Assembly: GCF_903642095.1 (NCBI RefSeq)
Contig: NZ_CAHJWD020000037.1
Coordinates: 1 to 21,670, forward strand
DNA from: Bathymodiolus brooksi thiotrophic gill symbiont
GTDB taxonomy: Bacteria; Pseudomonadota; Gammaproteobacteria; PS1; Pseudothioglobaceae
Reading direction: 5' to 3'
Length of the DNA stretch: 21,670 nt
Made by a program: the position numbers and the translations under genes. Of the stretch, positions 1 to 7,396 are shown one piece after another. The notes under the pieces were generated by a model. The model did no database searches and was not told the origin of the DNA. It saw nothing but the letters and a program-made list of their open reading frames with translations. Within the stretch, counting starts at the first letter, position 1. Every line of letters begins with the position of its first letter.

Positions 1-45
1 ACCTAAAATATAGTGACCATGAACGACAGTTTCAATTATATCGCC

Positions 46-110
46 GAGGCTTTTGCATAAATACGAATAACTATTAAGCACTTACTTTTCACTTACTTGG
101 CAATCATGGA
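46..110. repeat. Diverged copy of a small intergenic inverted-repeat family (left half only)
   Basis: This stretch begins GAGGCTTTTGCATAAATACG and aligns without gaps over about 65 bp with the left part of the element at 14181-14273, at roughly two thirds identity. Shared blocks include ATAAATA, GAATAA, ACTTTTCAC and TTGG. Its first 20 bases also match the right arm of the hairpin at 12741-12798. No matching right-hand inverted repeat is seen downstream, so this copy is truncated or decayed. It lies upstream of the DUF1566 lipoprotein gene. Positions 1-226 contain no other supported gene; a short frame open from the left edge (3-77) runs into the repeat and stops, and it is too short to assign. 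Confidence 0.5.
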
Positions 111-226
111 CTGCTTAAGGTAGCATGGGAAAAAGTTAATAAAAATATTAATTCTAGTATAAAATGTAATGTAATCGTTTTTTTGACAATGTAAAGCGAT
201 ATAATTTTCGTTATTTGGAGTGTATA

Positions 227-1348
227 GTGTTTAATTTGTTAAAGTATTTGTTAGTTTTGTTAGTTCTGGTGTTGCAATCTTGTGGAGAATCATCGCCAAC
301 GGATCCACCTGAAAATCTTGTAGCCACCAGAGGCAATACTACTGTTACTTTAACTTGGGATGAAGTTAGCGAAGCAACAGGGTATCAAGTGTATTACGCT
401 AAGCAAAGTTTTAGCGGTATTAGCGATTTATCTAATTACGCCTCTTTAAGCGGTGGTTTATTGTTACAAAATATCACAGGCAATAGTAAAATTATTGTCA
501 ACTTAATTAATAATACAAAATATTATTTTGTTGTTACAGCCATTAAAGACACTCTTGAAAGTAGTGCATCTAATGAAGTAACAGCCACTCCTCAAATAGA
601 AATAGTAGCATCAGCTGGTGCACTTAATGATACAGGTATAACTTGGGGTGGGAACGATTTATCAGGTAATAATCCCACCTGCACAGGTATAGAAATATCA
701 GCACAAGACTGCTCATACGGACGAGATGCTAAAGCAGACGCTGGCACTTTGGTAAAAATGGGTGGTGGTAAGGCAGGGTTTGATTTCACCAAATTTGATA
801 GCATGGGCAATGCGTTAAGCATTCAAGATGCCACATGGACAACAGGTGGCACTGGCACAGAAAGTGCTGGCACTAGGTGGTCTTGTGTGCGAGATAATAT
901 AACGGGATTAGTTTGGGAAGTTAAAACTGATAATGGCACAAAAGATAGTGATACTACTGACGACACCCACACCAATATTCATCACAAAGATAACCAATAT
1001 CGTTGGGGTGGTAAAACTGCACTCGGAAGAGATCATGCCGATAAGCAAGGTGATTATTTCAATGATTGGACAAGTTTAGTTGAGGGTGCAAATACTGCAA
1101 ATTTCTGTGGTGGCAATGATTGGCGTGTCCCAACTATAAAAGAATTATACTTAATTACTGATTTATCAGCACAGCCAGCCATTGATGGCGATTATTTTCC
1201 AAACACTGCCAACGGCTTTTGGTCGTCCTCGCCCTATGCTAGTAATCCTAACAGTGCATCACTACTGAATTTCAACAGTGGCAATGATAGCAACAACAGG
1301 CGCAACAGTAGCAATTATCATGTTCGTTTGGTGCGTTTCGAGCAGTAA
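227..1348 (+). CDS. FN3 - DUF1566/Lcl_C lipoprotein, likely DGR-type variable target protein
   Basis: Predicted surface lipoprotein of 373 residues. The GTG at 227 is preferred over a TTG at 215 because GGAG lies 6 bp upstream of it, and it gives a clean lipoprotein signal: Lys6, a Leu/Val-rich core, then the lipobox LQSC with Cys19. Residues ~27-123 form a fibronectin type III domain (TVTLTW, YQVYY, YYFVVTAI). A Gly/Asp-rich linker follows, and from ~221 to the end there is a DUF1566 (Lcl C-terminal) domain with LVWEVK, NDWRVPTIKEL and the terminal VRLVR. This fold is C-type-lectin-like and is a known class of target protein for diversity-generating retroelements. The last ~34 codons before VRLVR are rich in Asn/Ser, and most of those in the core end in C or T, as a mutagenised variable region would. 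The Avd-like gene follows 24 bp downstream. The ligand is unknown. The family call is firm; the DGR role is inferred. Confidence 0.8.
   Translation: MFNLLKYLLVLLVLVLQSCGESSPTDPPENLVATRGNTTVTLTWDEVSEATGYQVYYAKQSFSGISDLSNYASLSGGLLLQNITGNSKIIVNLINNTKYYFVVTAIKDTLESSASNEVTATPQIEIVASAGALNDTGITWGGNDLSGNNPTCTGIEISAQDCSYGRDAKADAGTLVKMGGGKAGFDFTKFDSMGNALSIQDATWTTGGTGTESAGTRWSCVRDNITGLVWEVKTDNGTKDSDTTDDTHTNIHHKDNQYRWGGKTALGRDHADKQGDYFNDWTSLVEGANTANFCGGNDWRVPTIKELYLITDLSAQPAIDGDYFPNTANGFWSSSPYASNPNSASLLNFNSGNDSNNRRNSSNYHVRLVRFEQ
1235..1336 (+). other. Candidate DGR variable region 1 (VR1)
   Basis: This is the 3' end of the lipoprotein gene, between the conserved SSSP and VRLVR segments. From 1274 to 1321 there are 16 codons, 15 of which end in C or T (AAC, AGT, GGC, AAT, GAT, AGC and so on). 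That is what AAC/AAT template codons yield when only template adenines vary. The stretch aligns with the tail of the Avd-like ORF (1667-1711), including a shared ACTGAATTTCAA block, and with the end of the gene at 1750-2262. The right boundary GTTCGTTT.GTGCGTT is shared with VR2 and could be the IMH (initiation of mutagenic homing) end. Confidence 0.6.
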
Positions 1349-1372
1349 CTTTTTTATTTTTATTTTAAAATT

Positions 1373-1735
1373 ATGAATTATCAAAACAAATTTTCTATTT
1401 ATCGTGATGCAACACGCTTGGTTATTGAAATGGAAGATGCCGTGCGAGACTTTCCTCGTTATCATAAATATACTTTAGGCAGTGAAATGTGCACTATTGC
1501 CTACGATTTATTAACGGTAATCTCCTATACCATTAACAATAAAAATGATAGAAAGCACTTTATTAAAAAAGCACATCAATTTAGCGAAGTGCTAAAAATA
1601 AAAATTCAAATCGCCAAACAAATTACCATGCTTAGTTTTAAAGCTTTTGAAACACTTGCCAACCTTCCCAATGCTAGCAATGCGTGGCAACTGAATTTCA
1701 ATAATTGCAAACTCCGTTTATTATTTCATCCATAA
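1373..1735 (+). CDS. avd: Avd-like DGR accessory protein with template-repeat-derived tail
   Basis: Encodes 120 residues. Residues ~5-96 look like the four-helix-bundle accessory variability determinant (Avd/bAvd), which binds the DGR reverse transcriptase and template RNA. The matching features are an N-terminal helix beginning with IYRDATRLVIEM, the characteristic HKYTLGSEM turn, a charged middle helix, and a last helix with IAKQITMLSFKAFETLANL. A typical Avd then ends with a GRMxGGW-like segment. Here that segment is missing and the frame runs into about 22 residues beginning NASNAWQLNFNN, which resemble the variable ends of the two flanking genes. A deletion joining avd to its downstream template repeat would explain this. 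No Shine-Dalgarno is evident before the ATG. The related 23S rRNA intervening-sequence four-helix protein is an alternative family, but the position between two DUF1566 genes favours Avd. Whether it still works is unknown. Confidence 0.65.
   Translation: MNYQNKFSIYRDATRLVIEMEDAVRDFPRYHKYTLGSEMCTIAYDLLTVISYTINNKNDRKHFIKKAHQFSEVLKIKIQIAKQITMLSFKAFETLANLPNASNAWQLNFNNCKLRLLFHP
1667..1732 (+). other. Degenerate DGR template-repeat-like segment (TR)
   Basis: The last ~22 codons of the Avd-like ORF align ungapped with the gene at 1750-2262. Positions 1667-1699 match 2158-2190 at about 27 of 33 bases (CTAGCAATG.GTGGCA.CTG.ATTTC). Past the ATTTC block, several differences lie where this copy has A and the target has G or C, which is the DGR polarity. 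Further right the alignment requires a gap of about 33 bases before the shared CGTTTA. The position, 3' of avd, is the canonical TR position. It is shorter than usual TRs and probably damaged. Confidence 0.5.
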
Positions 1736-1749
1736 CTTAAGGACATAAC

Positions 1750-2262
1750 ATGAAAAAAACACTTTTATTTTTAACCATTAACCTTATATTTTTAGCCACC
1801 AACTATTTATTAGCTCAAACCTGTCAAAACTATATTCCTAACGAGTGGGAAGACAGTAGATACACCGATAATGGCGATGGCACAGTTACCGACAATGAAA
1901 CTACTTTAATGTGGAAAAAATGCACTCAAGGCTTAAGTGGCAATGATTGTAACACAGGTACAGGTGGTAGGTATGACTGGAAAGAAGCATTACAATTAGT
2001 AAACAATTACAGTTTTGCATCTCATAACGATTGGCGTTTACCAAATATAAAGGAACTGAGTTCTTTGGTCGCACGCCGTTGCTCTGACCCTAGTATTAAT
2101 GAGAGTGCTTTTCCAAATACATCTGCCAGCTACTTTTTGTCATCCTCACCTAGTGCTAGCAATTCTAGCAATGTGTGGCAGCTGCATTTCGGCGAGGGCT
2201 TTGCTCACAACGACAGTCGTGACCTCGAGAATTTTGTTCGTTTAGTGCGTTCCGGACAGTGA
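1750..2262 (+). CDS. Secreted DUF1566/Lcl_C protein, second candidate DGR target
   Basis: Encodes 170 residues. AAGGA lies 6 bp upstream of the ATG. The N-terminus is a standard signal peptide (MKK, hydrophobic core, likely cleavage after LLA near residue 22). The mature protein is essentially one DUF1566 domain: YTDNGDGTVTDNETTLMWKK, NDWRLPNIKELSSLV, a Phe-Pro-Asn-Thr motif, SSSP, and a terminal VRLVR. It lacks the FN3 module and lipobox of the upstream paralogue, so it should be periplasmic or released rather than lipid-anchored. Its final 33 codons are the counterpart of VR1 but differ strongly from it while the flanks are conserved. It occupies the place where a DGR reverse transcriptase would normally follow avd and TR. 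Family assignment is strong; its function is unknown. Confidence 0.8.
   Translation: MKKTLLFLTINLIFLATNYLLAQTCQNYIPNEWEDSRYTDNGDGTVTDNETTLMWKKCTQGLSGNDCNTGTGGRYDWKEALQLVNNYSFASHNDWRLPNIKELSSLVARRCSDPSINESAFPNTSASYFLSSSPSASNSSNVWQLHFGEGFAHNDSRDLENFVRLVRSGQ
2152..2250 (+). other. Candidate DGR variable region 2 (VR2)
   Basis: This is the 3' end of the second DUF1566 gene. From 2191 to 2235 the codons are GGC, GAG, GGC, TTT, GCT, CAC, AAC, GAC, AGT, CGT, GAC, CTC, GAG, AAT, TTT: 13 of 15 end in C or T, while the first two positions are scattered. This is the pattern expected from adenine mutagenesis of AAC/AAT template codons. The flanks (TC.TCCTC.CC on the left, GTTCGTTT.GTGCGTT on the right) are shared with VR1. 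It looks more diversified than VR1. Confidence 0.6.
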
Positions 2263-2284
2263 TTTTTTCTTTTTTTACTCTTGC

Positions 2285-2299
2285 CAAGGTTCAACCTTG
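2285..2299. repeat. Short perfect inverted repeat after VR2
   Basis: CAAGGTT-C-AACCTTG, 7-bp arms around one base, 23 bases after the stop of the second DUF1566 gene. It is preceded by a T-rich tract and is not followed by one, so it is not a convincing terminator in the plus direction. DGR targets often carry a small hairpin just downstream of the variable region, and this could be such a structure. That reading is speculative. Confidence 0.35.
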
Positions 2300-2501
2300 A
2301 CAGTAAAGTGAAATCCCCAGTGATTGCATTGTAGGTTATGAGATCCGATATATTGGTTAATCAATAAGCGATTACAAGGTATTAGGCAAGATACACAACA
2401 AAAAAAGTCCAAGAGATTATTCTATTAGTGGAAAAATAGGGTAGAATTATGCGATTGTTTTTATAACAATGAAAATTTTGTTTGCAACGGCGCAGGCAGT
2501 T

Positions 2502-2516
2502 TAACAATGATTGTTA
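2502..2516. promoter_or_regulatory. Inverted repeat in the glnA leader
   Basis: TAACAAT-G-ATTGTTA is a perfect 7-bp inverted repeat lying 34 bp before the glnA ATG. A TAGAAT (2442-2447) upstream could be a -10 box, although no good -35 is visible. The repeat could be an operator or a weak leader hairpin. No sigma-54 type GG/GC promoter was recognised. Confidence 0.3.
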
Positions 2517-2550
2517 GCAACTAAAATTATTTAAAAAAATAGGAGAAAAT

Positions 2551-3966
2551 ATGTCTGCAATAGATGTGATGAAGATGATAAAAGATAACGAGGTGAAATT
2601 TATTGATTTTCGTTTTACTGATACTATAGGTAAGGAACAGCATGTAAGTGTTCCAGCCCACACCATTGATAGTGAAAAATTAGAAGAGGGTCAGATGTTT
2701 GATGGCTCTTCAATCGCTGGCTGGAAGCCAATTAATGAATCAGATATGATTATGAAGCCAGATACAACAACGGCAGTTTTGGATCCATTTACTGAGGAAT
2801 CTACTTTGAACATTACTTGCGATATTATTGAATCAAATGATATGAAGGGTTATGAAAAAGACCCTCGTTCTATCGCTAAACGCGCCGAAAATTATTTAAA
2901 TGAAACAGGGGTTGGTGACACTGCTTATTTTGGCAATGAGCCAGAATTTTTTGTTTTTGATAATGTAAAGTGGGACACAGGTTTTGGTTTAGGTAAAGCA
3001 TTTTATGAAATTCATTCTGAAGAAGCAGACTGGGAGTCTGGTTCTGACTTTGAAGGTGGCAATAAAGGACATCGCCCTAGGATTAAAGGAGGGTATTTTC
3101 CAGTCCCTCCTGTGGATTCATTACATGATTTGCGTTCGCAAATGTGTTTAGCCATTGAAGAAATGGGGGTAACGACTGAGGTGCATCACCATGAAGTGGG
3201 TACGGCAGGTCAATGTGAAATCGGTGCCTTGTTTAACACATTGGTAAAAAAAGCAGATGAGACTCAAATCTTAAAATACTGCATTCACAATGTGGCACAT
3301 ATTTACGGTAAAACAGCAACTTTTATGCCTAAGCCAATTGCAGTTGATAATGGTAATGGTATGCATGTTCACCAGTCAATTTCTAAAGACGGTAAAAACT
3401 TATTTGATGGTGATGAATACGGTAAGTTAAGTCAAATGGCACTTTACTATATTGGTGGTATTATTAAGCACGCTCAAGCGCTGAATGCCTTTACCAATTC
3501 TTCCACCAACTCTTACAAGCGTTTGGTACCGGGGTTTGAAGCGCCAGAAATGTTAGCATATTCGGCTAAAAACCGTTCTGCTGCTATTCGCATTCCTTTT
3601 GTAGCTAATCCAAAAGGTCGTCGTATTGAAGTGCGTTTCCCAGATCCAACGGCCAACCCATATCTTGCATTCTCAGCGATGTTAATGGCAGGTCTTGATG
3701 GTATTAAAAATAAGATTGACCCTGGAAAACCGGGTGATGAAGACTTATATGAATTGAGCGAAAAAGAAAAAGCCTCTATTCCTAAGGTTTGTAGTTCATT
3801 AGATCAGGCACTTGAAGCGCTTGATAAAGACCGTGAGTTTTTAAAGCAAGGTGGCGTGTTTACTGACAATGTAATTGACTCATTTATTGAGCTGAAAATG
3901 AAAGAGGTAACAGCGTTGCGTGCCTCTCCTCATCCTGTTGAGTTTGATATGTATTATAGTTGTTAA
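2551..3966 (+). CDS. glnA: Type I glutamine synthetase
   Basis: Catalyses ATP-dependent formation of glutamine from glutamate and ammonium in the cytoplasm; it is the entry point of ammonium assimilation. The length of 471 residues is close to the 469 of the enterobacterial enzyme. Landmarks are the DGSS segment near the N-terminus, the metal-ligand region [19 protein letters not shown], the ATP/glutamate region [19 protein letters not shown], and the adenylylation loop DLYELSEKE with Tyr400 as the likely target. Regulation by GlnE adenylylation is therefore expected, although glnE is not in the window. AGGAG lies 5 bp upstream of the ATG. The gene stands alone, without glnL/glnG behind it, and ends in a strong terminator. 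Confidence 0.97.
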   Translation: MSAIDVMKMIKDNEVKFIDFRFTDTIGKEQHVSVPAHTIDSEKLEEGQMFDGSSIAGWKPINESDMIMKPDTTTAVLDPFTEESTLNITCDIIESNDMKGYEKDPRSIAKRAENYLNETGVGDTAYFGNEPEFFVFDNVKWDTGFGLGKAFYEIHSEEADWESGSDFEGGNKGHRPRIKGGYFPVPPVDSLHDLRSQMCLAIEEMGVTTEVHHHEVGTAGQCEIGALFNTLVKKADETQILKYCIHNVAHIYGKTATFMPKPIAVDNGNGMHVHQSISKDGKNLFDGDEYGKLSQMALYYIGGIIKHAQALNAFTNSSTNSYKRLVPGFEAPEMLAYSAKNRSAAIRIPFVANPKGRRIEVRFPDPTANPYLAFSAMLMAGLDGIKNKIDPGKPGDEDLYELSEKEKASIPKVCSSLDQALEALDKDREFLKQGGVFTDNVIDSFIELKMKEVTALRASPHPVEFDMYYSC

Positions 3967-3992
3967 ACTAGTTTAAGTTTTAACTCAAAAAA

Positions 3993-4017
3993 GCCGTGCG
4001 ATTGCACGGCTTTTTTT
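3993..4017 (+). terminator. Rho-independent terminator of glnA
   Basis: GCCGTGC-GATT-GCACGGC hairpin (7-bp GC-rich stem, 4-base loop) followed by seven T and preceded by six A, 27 bp past the glnA stop. The flanking A and T tracts extend the stem, so it could also act from the opposite direction. Confidence 0.93.
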
Positions 4018-4034
4018 GTATCTAGGAGGTTGCA

Positions 4035-4142
4035 ATACCATTTTTAAAGAATAATCCCATTAAATCTTCACAGTATTTTTACCAACCAAACTACCATAAA
4101 GCTAAGCACTTAGTTAATGGGATTATTTTTTATAAATGGTAT
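4035..4142. mobile_element. MITE-like element with 29-bp terminal inverted repeats
   Basis: Positions 4035-4063 and 4114-4142 are inverted copies matching at 27 of 29 bases (ATACCATTT...AATCCCATTAA). They enclose about 50 bp of non-coding sequence, which includes the small hairpin CTAAG-CA-CTTAG (4102-4113). The element is 108 bp long, has no ORF, and sits between the glnA terminator and bioB. This is the architecture of a miniature inverted-repeat transposable element; a large hairpin RNA is the alternative. Its right end lies 34 bp from the bioB start, so it may supply or disturb the bioB promoter. Confidence 0.6.
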
Positions 4143-4176
4143 AAAATAGCAAAAATTATTGGTGATGAGATAACTT

Positions 4177-5130
4177 ATGAAAGAATTGAGAAATGATTGG
4201 ACATTAACAGAAGTTGAGGCTTTATTTACACTGCCTTTTAATGATTTATTGCTTCAAGCACATACGATTCATAGAGAAAATTTCGATCCAAATCAGGTGC
4301 AAGTAAGTTCTTTGTTAAATATTAAAACGGGTGCCTGTCCAGAAGATTGCTCGTATTGCTCGCAAAGTTCTAAATATGACACAGGTTTGGAGCGAGAAAA
4401 ATTAATGGAAATTGATGTGGTGCTTGAACAGGCACAAGAGGCAAAAAATAAAGGGGCAACTCGTTTTTGTATGGGTGCTGCGTGGCGTAATCCGACTGAC
4501 AAAAGTTTGGATAAAGTTATCCCTATGATTCAAGGCGTTAAGGCCATGGGAATGGAAACTTGTGTTACTTTAGGGATGTTGACGCAAACACAAGCATTTA
4601 CTTTAAAAGAGGCGGGGTTGGATTATTACAATCATAACATTGACACTTCAAAAGAAAACTACTCAAATGTGATTACCACACGCAATTTTCAAGACCGACT
4701 GGATACTTTAGAGTCTGTGCAAAATGCTGATATTCATGTATGTAGTGGTGGTATTTTAGGTTTAGGCGAAGGGCAAACTGATAGAGCATCTATGTTGCGT
4801 TCGCTAGCAAATTTAACACAGCATCCAGACAGCGTGCCACTCAATCTTTTGGTGCCAATTCCTGGTACACCATTCGAGAAAGTTGCACCACCAACAGAAA
4901 GTGAATTTGTTCGCACCATTGCGGTGGCACGCATTATGATGCCAAAATCAATGGTGCGCTTATCGGCAGGACGCACCGAGATGGGTGAGGCAATGCAAGC
5001 ACTGTGTTTTTTTGCAGGTGCAAATTCTATTTTTTATGGCGAGCAATTGTTAACAACAGACAATCCAGACACCAATGCCGACCAAATTCTGTTTAAAAGA
5101 TTGGGGATTAACCAAGCACCTTTGGCGTAA
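4177..5130 (+). CDS. bioB: Biotin synthase (radical SAM)
   Basis: Inserts sulfur into dethiobiotin, the last step of biotin synthesis, using a radical-SAM [4Fe-4S] cluster plus a sacrificial [2Fe-2S] cluster. The cluster motif CxxxCxxC is Cys54, Cys58 and Cys61 in [13 protein letters not shown]. Other family marks are the YYNHNIDTS segment, the [10 protein letters not shown] segment and RLSAGR near the C-terminus. It has 317 residues, slightly shorter than the ~346 of E. coli, mostly at the ends. The ribosome-binding site before the ATG is weak. No other bio gene is adjacent, so the pathway genes are scattered. Its stop lies 7 bp from the convergent murG stop, with no obvious terminator between them. 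Confidence 0.96.
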   Translation: MKELRNDWTLTEVEALFTLPFNDLLLQAHTIHRENFDPNQVQVSSLLNIKTGACPEDCSYCSQSSKYDTGLEREKLMEIDVVLEQAQEAKNKGATRFCMGAAWRNPTDKSLDKVIPMIQGVKAMGMETCVTLGMLTQTQAFTLKEAGLDYYNHNIDTSKENYSNVITTRNFQDRLDTLESVQNADIHVCSGGILGLGEGQTDRASMLRSLANLTQHPDSVPLNLLVPIPGTPFEKVAPPTESEFVRTIAVARIMMPKSMVRLSAGRTEMGEAMQALCFFAGANSIFYGEQLLTTDNPDTNADQILFKRLGINQAPLA

Positions 5131-5137
5131 ACCTTGT

Positions 5138-6148
5138 TTATTGGTGATATAAATAGTTGCTAATTACTTCTGTTGCATCGGGTTTGGCGAGTTTTTTTGC
5201 ATTCTTACTCATGGTGTCGAGTTTTTCGGTATCAAGTGCCGCTAGTGTTGAGGTTAATAATTTAACACTTAACATTTGTTGTTCAATCAAAATACCAGCA
5301 CCATTGTCGGCTAAAATTTTAGCGTTATGAAATTGATGATTGTCAATCGCATGAGGCAAAGGAATCAAAATACTGGGTTTGGCTGAGCACATTAATTCTG
5401 ACACTGTCATCGCTCCAGAGCGACACAAAACTACATCTGCCCATGCGTAGGCATCTGCCATATCGTCAATAAACGCTGTTATTTTTGCATTTTTGTTTTT
5501 ATACTGGGCTTTAACATTGTCCAAATGCTGTTTACCCGTTTGGTGCCAAATTTCAATATCAATATTTAATTGACTGACAATATCGTTAATAGGTTTAGAA
5601 CCGAGGCTACCACCAATAATCAGTAAGTTGAGTTTTTTGTTATTGTTATTATTCTCTTTAGGCGTAAATAACACAGGATTACCAGTGGTTATAGCATCAT
5701 CAAATGCACCATCAAACGCTTGAAAAGTTTGGGTGGCAATTTTAGATAGCATTTTATTGGTGGTACCGGGGATTGAATTTTGCTCATGAATAACCAAGGG
5801 AATGCGTAAAGCCCAAGCAACCACGCCACCGATACCTGAAGCAAAACCACCCATGCCTAAGACTGCAGTAGGTTTGACTTTGAGAAAGACACGCAAGGTT
5901 TGCAAGGCTGCAAGCGACAAAGAGAAGGGGGCTTTAATAAGCGTGAACGGGCTTTTGCCACGCAGTCCAACAGCATTAACACTGTGAATTTTGATATTGT
6001 GCTTAGGCACCAGTGTATTCTCCATACCGTGTTTTGAGCCAAGCCATTCGACATTAACCGAATGGGCTTTGAGTGCTTTGGCAATCGCCAAGGCGGGAAA
6101 AATATGTCCGCCAGTGCCACCTGCCATTATTAGAATGGTTTTAGACAT
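5138..6148 (-). CDS. murG: MurG, lipid II-forming GlcNAc transferase
   Basis: Transfers N-acetylglucosamine from UDP-GlcNAc to lipid I at the inner face of the cytoplasmic membrane, giving lipid II. It has 336 residues (E. coli 355). The GT-B fold motifs are present: the N-terminal glycine loop [10 protein letters not shown] (residues ~10-19), [13 protein letters not shown], a second glycine loop GGSLGS, and the nucleotide-sugar site [10 protein letters not shown] followed by PHAIDNHQ. Its start overlaps the end of ftsW by 8 bp, so the two are co-transcribed and probably translationally coupled. It is the last gene of that unit and runs convergent to bioB. Confidence 0.96.
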   Translation of the reverse strand: MSKTILIMAGGTGGHIFPALAIAKALKAHSVNVEWLGSKHGMENTLVPKHNIKIHSVNAVGLRGKSPFTLIKAPFSLSLAALQTLRVFLKVKPTAVLGMGGFASGIGGVVAWALRIPLVIHEQNSIPGTTNKMLSKIATQTFQAFDGAFDDAITTGNPVLFTPKENNNNNKKLNLLIIGGSLGSKPINDIVSQLNIDIEIWHQTGKQHLDNVKAQYKNKNAKITAFIDDMADAYAWADVVLCRSGAMTVSELMCSAKPSILIPLPHAIDNHQFHNAKILADNGAGILIEQQMLSVKLLTSTLAALDTEKLDTMSKNAKKLAKPDATEVISNYLYHQ

Positions 6149-7280
6149 AGTGTTTTCGCTTAGTTGAATCTGCTTTATTTTCCATATTAATTCTCAGTAA
6201 CAACGCCATAGAAATGAGGGCAAATATCATACTTGAGCCACCATAACTAACCAATGGTAAAGTAAATCCTTTGGGCGGAATTAAGCCAAGATTCATGGCA
6301 ATATTAACACTAAATTGCATACTCAGCCAAGTGCAAATACCAAAACCAACATACGAACTGTATCTGCGGTTATCTTTGAGTGCTTCTCTGGCGATTTTAA
6401 AGCCTTTGAGTATAATATAAGTAAAAGTAGAAATAACAAATAGCATACCAATAATGCCAATTTCCTCGCCAATAACCGCAAAAATCATATCGGTATGTGG
6501 CTCAGGTAACTTGGTATATTTTTGAATACTATTACCCAGTCCCACACCAGTCCAATCGCCTCTAGCAATGCCAACGAGTGCTTGTTTGGTTTGCCACACC
6601 TTATCAGAATGATTGAGCCACAAGTCCTCTCGCCAAAAGGAAGTAAAGCGCTCAACTCGATTTGGGTTTAGGGAAATGAGACTAATAACCGATAAAATAA
6701 TAACCCCACCAACAATAAATAACTGCTTTAAATAAACACCAGCAGCAAGCAACATTGACAATACAGTTGCCACGACAATAATGGTTGCACCAAAGTCAGA
6801 TTCAAGTAACAACAACATACCTGGGATGGAAATAATTACCAAAACTTTGAAAAACCCTAGCCAAGGATGTTTTAAATCTTTTTCTTGCTCAACCAAAAAA
6901 CCAGCAGTGAATAAAATAATGACTATTTTTAAAATTTCAGAAGGCTGTAGCCTGAATGCCACTAAATCAATCCAGCGTGTGGATCCGTTAATGGTTTTAC
7001 CTATTGGTGAAAAAACTACTGCTAGCAATACAATGGTAATAAAGAAAAGCCAATAACGATTGTCTTTGTAAAAAGACAAAGGGACTTTAAGCACAAAAAA
7101 ACCCAAAAACATACCGAATGTAATATAGACAGCCTGATTAATGGCTTTGCTATAATTGCCAAAATGCCCAATAGAAGCGGAAGATGACAATATCCAGCCA
7201 AAGATTATCAGTGCCAAAATGGCAAAAAGTAAATTTTTATCAGGCAATTGAGCGGTTTTATTGAATATTTTTGAGAACAT
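6141..7280 (-). CDS. ftsW: FtsW, SEDS-family septal peptidoglycan glycosyltransferase
   Basis: Polytopic inner-membrane protein of 379 residues with about ten hydrophobic segments. It belongs to the SEDS family, which polymerises lipid II at the division septum with a partner class B PBP. Recognisable elements are the STRWIDL loop with QPSEILK, the [16 protein letters not shown] region containing conserved acidic residues, and the C-terminal [10 protein letters not shown]. RodA is the close paralogue; pairing with murG favours FtsW. In most gammaproteobacteria the pair sits between murD and murC in the mra/dcw cluster. Here bioB and ybiT flank it, so the cluster is broken up. Confidence 0.92.
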   Translation of the reverse strand: MFSKIFNKTAQLPDKNLLFAILALIIFGWILSSSASIGHFGNYSKAINQAVYITFGMFLGFFVLKVPLSFYKDNRYWLFFITIVLLAVVFSPIGKTINGSTRWIDLVAFRLQPSEILKIVIILFTAGFLVEQEKDLKHPWLGFFKVLVIISIPGMLLLLESDFGATIIVVATVLSMLLAAGVYLKQLFIVGGVIILSVISLISLNPNRVERFTSFWREDLWLNHSDKVWQTKQALVGIARGDWTGVGLGNSIQKYTKLPEPHTDMIFAVIGEEIGIIGMLFVISTFTYIILKGFKIAREALKDNRRYSSYVGFGICTWLSMQFSVNIAMNLGLIPPKGFTLPLVSYGGSSMIFALISMALLLRINMENKADSTKRKHYV

Positions 7281-7334
7281 AAGTGTAAGTAAATAAATTT
7301 GATTGCTATTTATACCTTAAATTCAAATGATTAG

Positions 7335-7364
7335 TTAAGATTTTAATGAACCTTATGGGATAAT
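7335..7364 (+). promoter_or_regulatory. Putative sigma-70 promoter of ybiT
   Basis: TTAAGA (7335-7340) and GATAAT (7359-7364) are separated by 18 bp, 32 bp before the ybiT ATG, in the 116-bp gap between the divergent ftsW and ybiT genes. On the other strand TATAAA (7314-7309) could serve ftsW. Both are sequence resemblances only. Confidence 0.4.
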
Positions 7365-7396
7365 GCTCGTTTTGTAAAAAAACAACTAACAAACTT

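Noticed and set aside
215..226. TTG start four codons upstream for the lipoprotein
   Set aside because: It overlaps the GGAG ribosome-binding site that serves the GTG at 227, which yields a better signal peptide.
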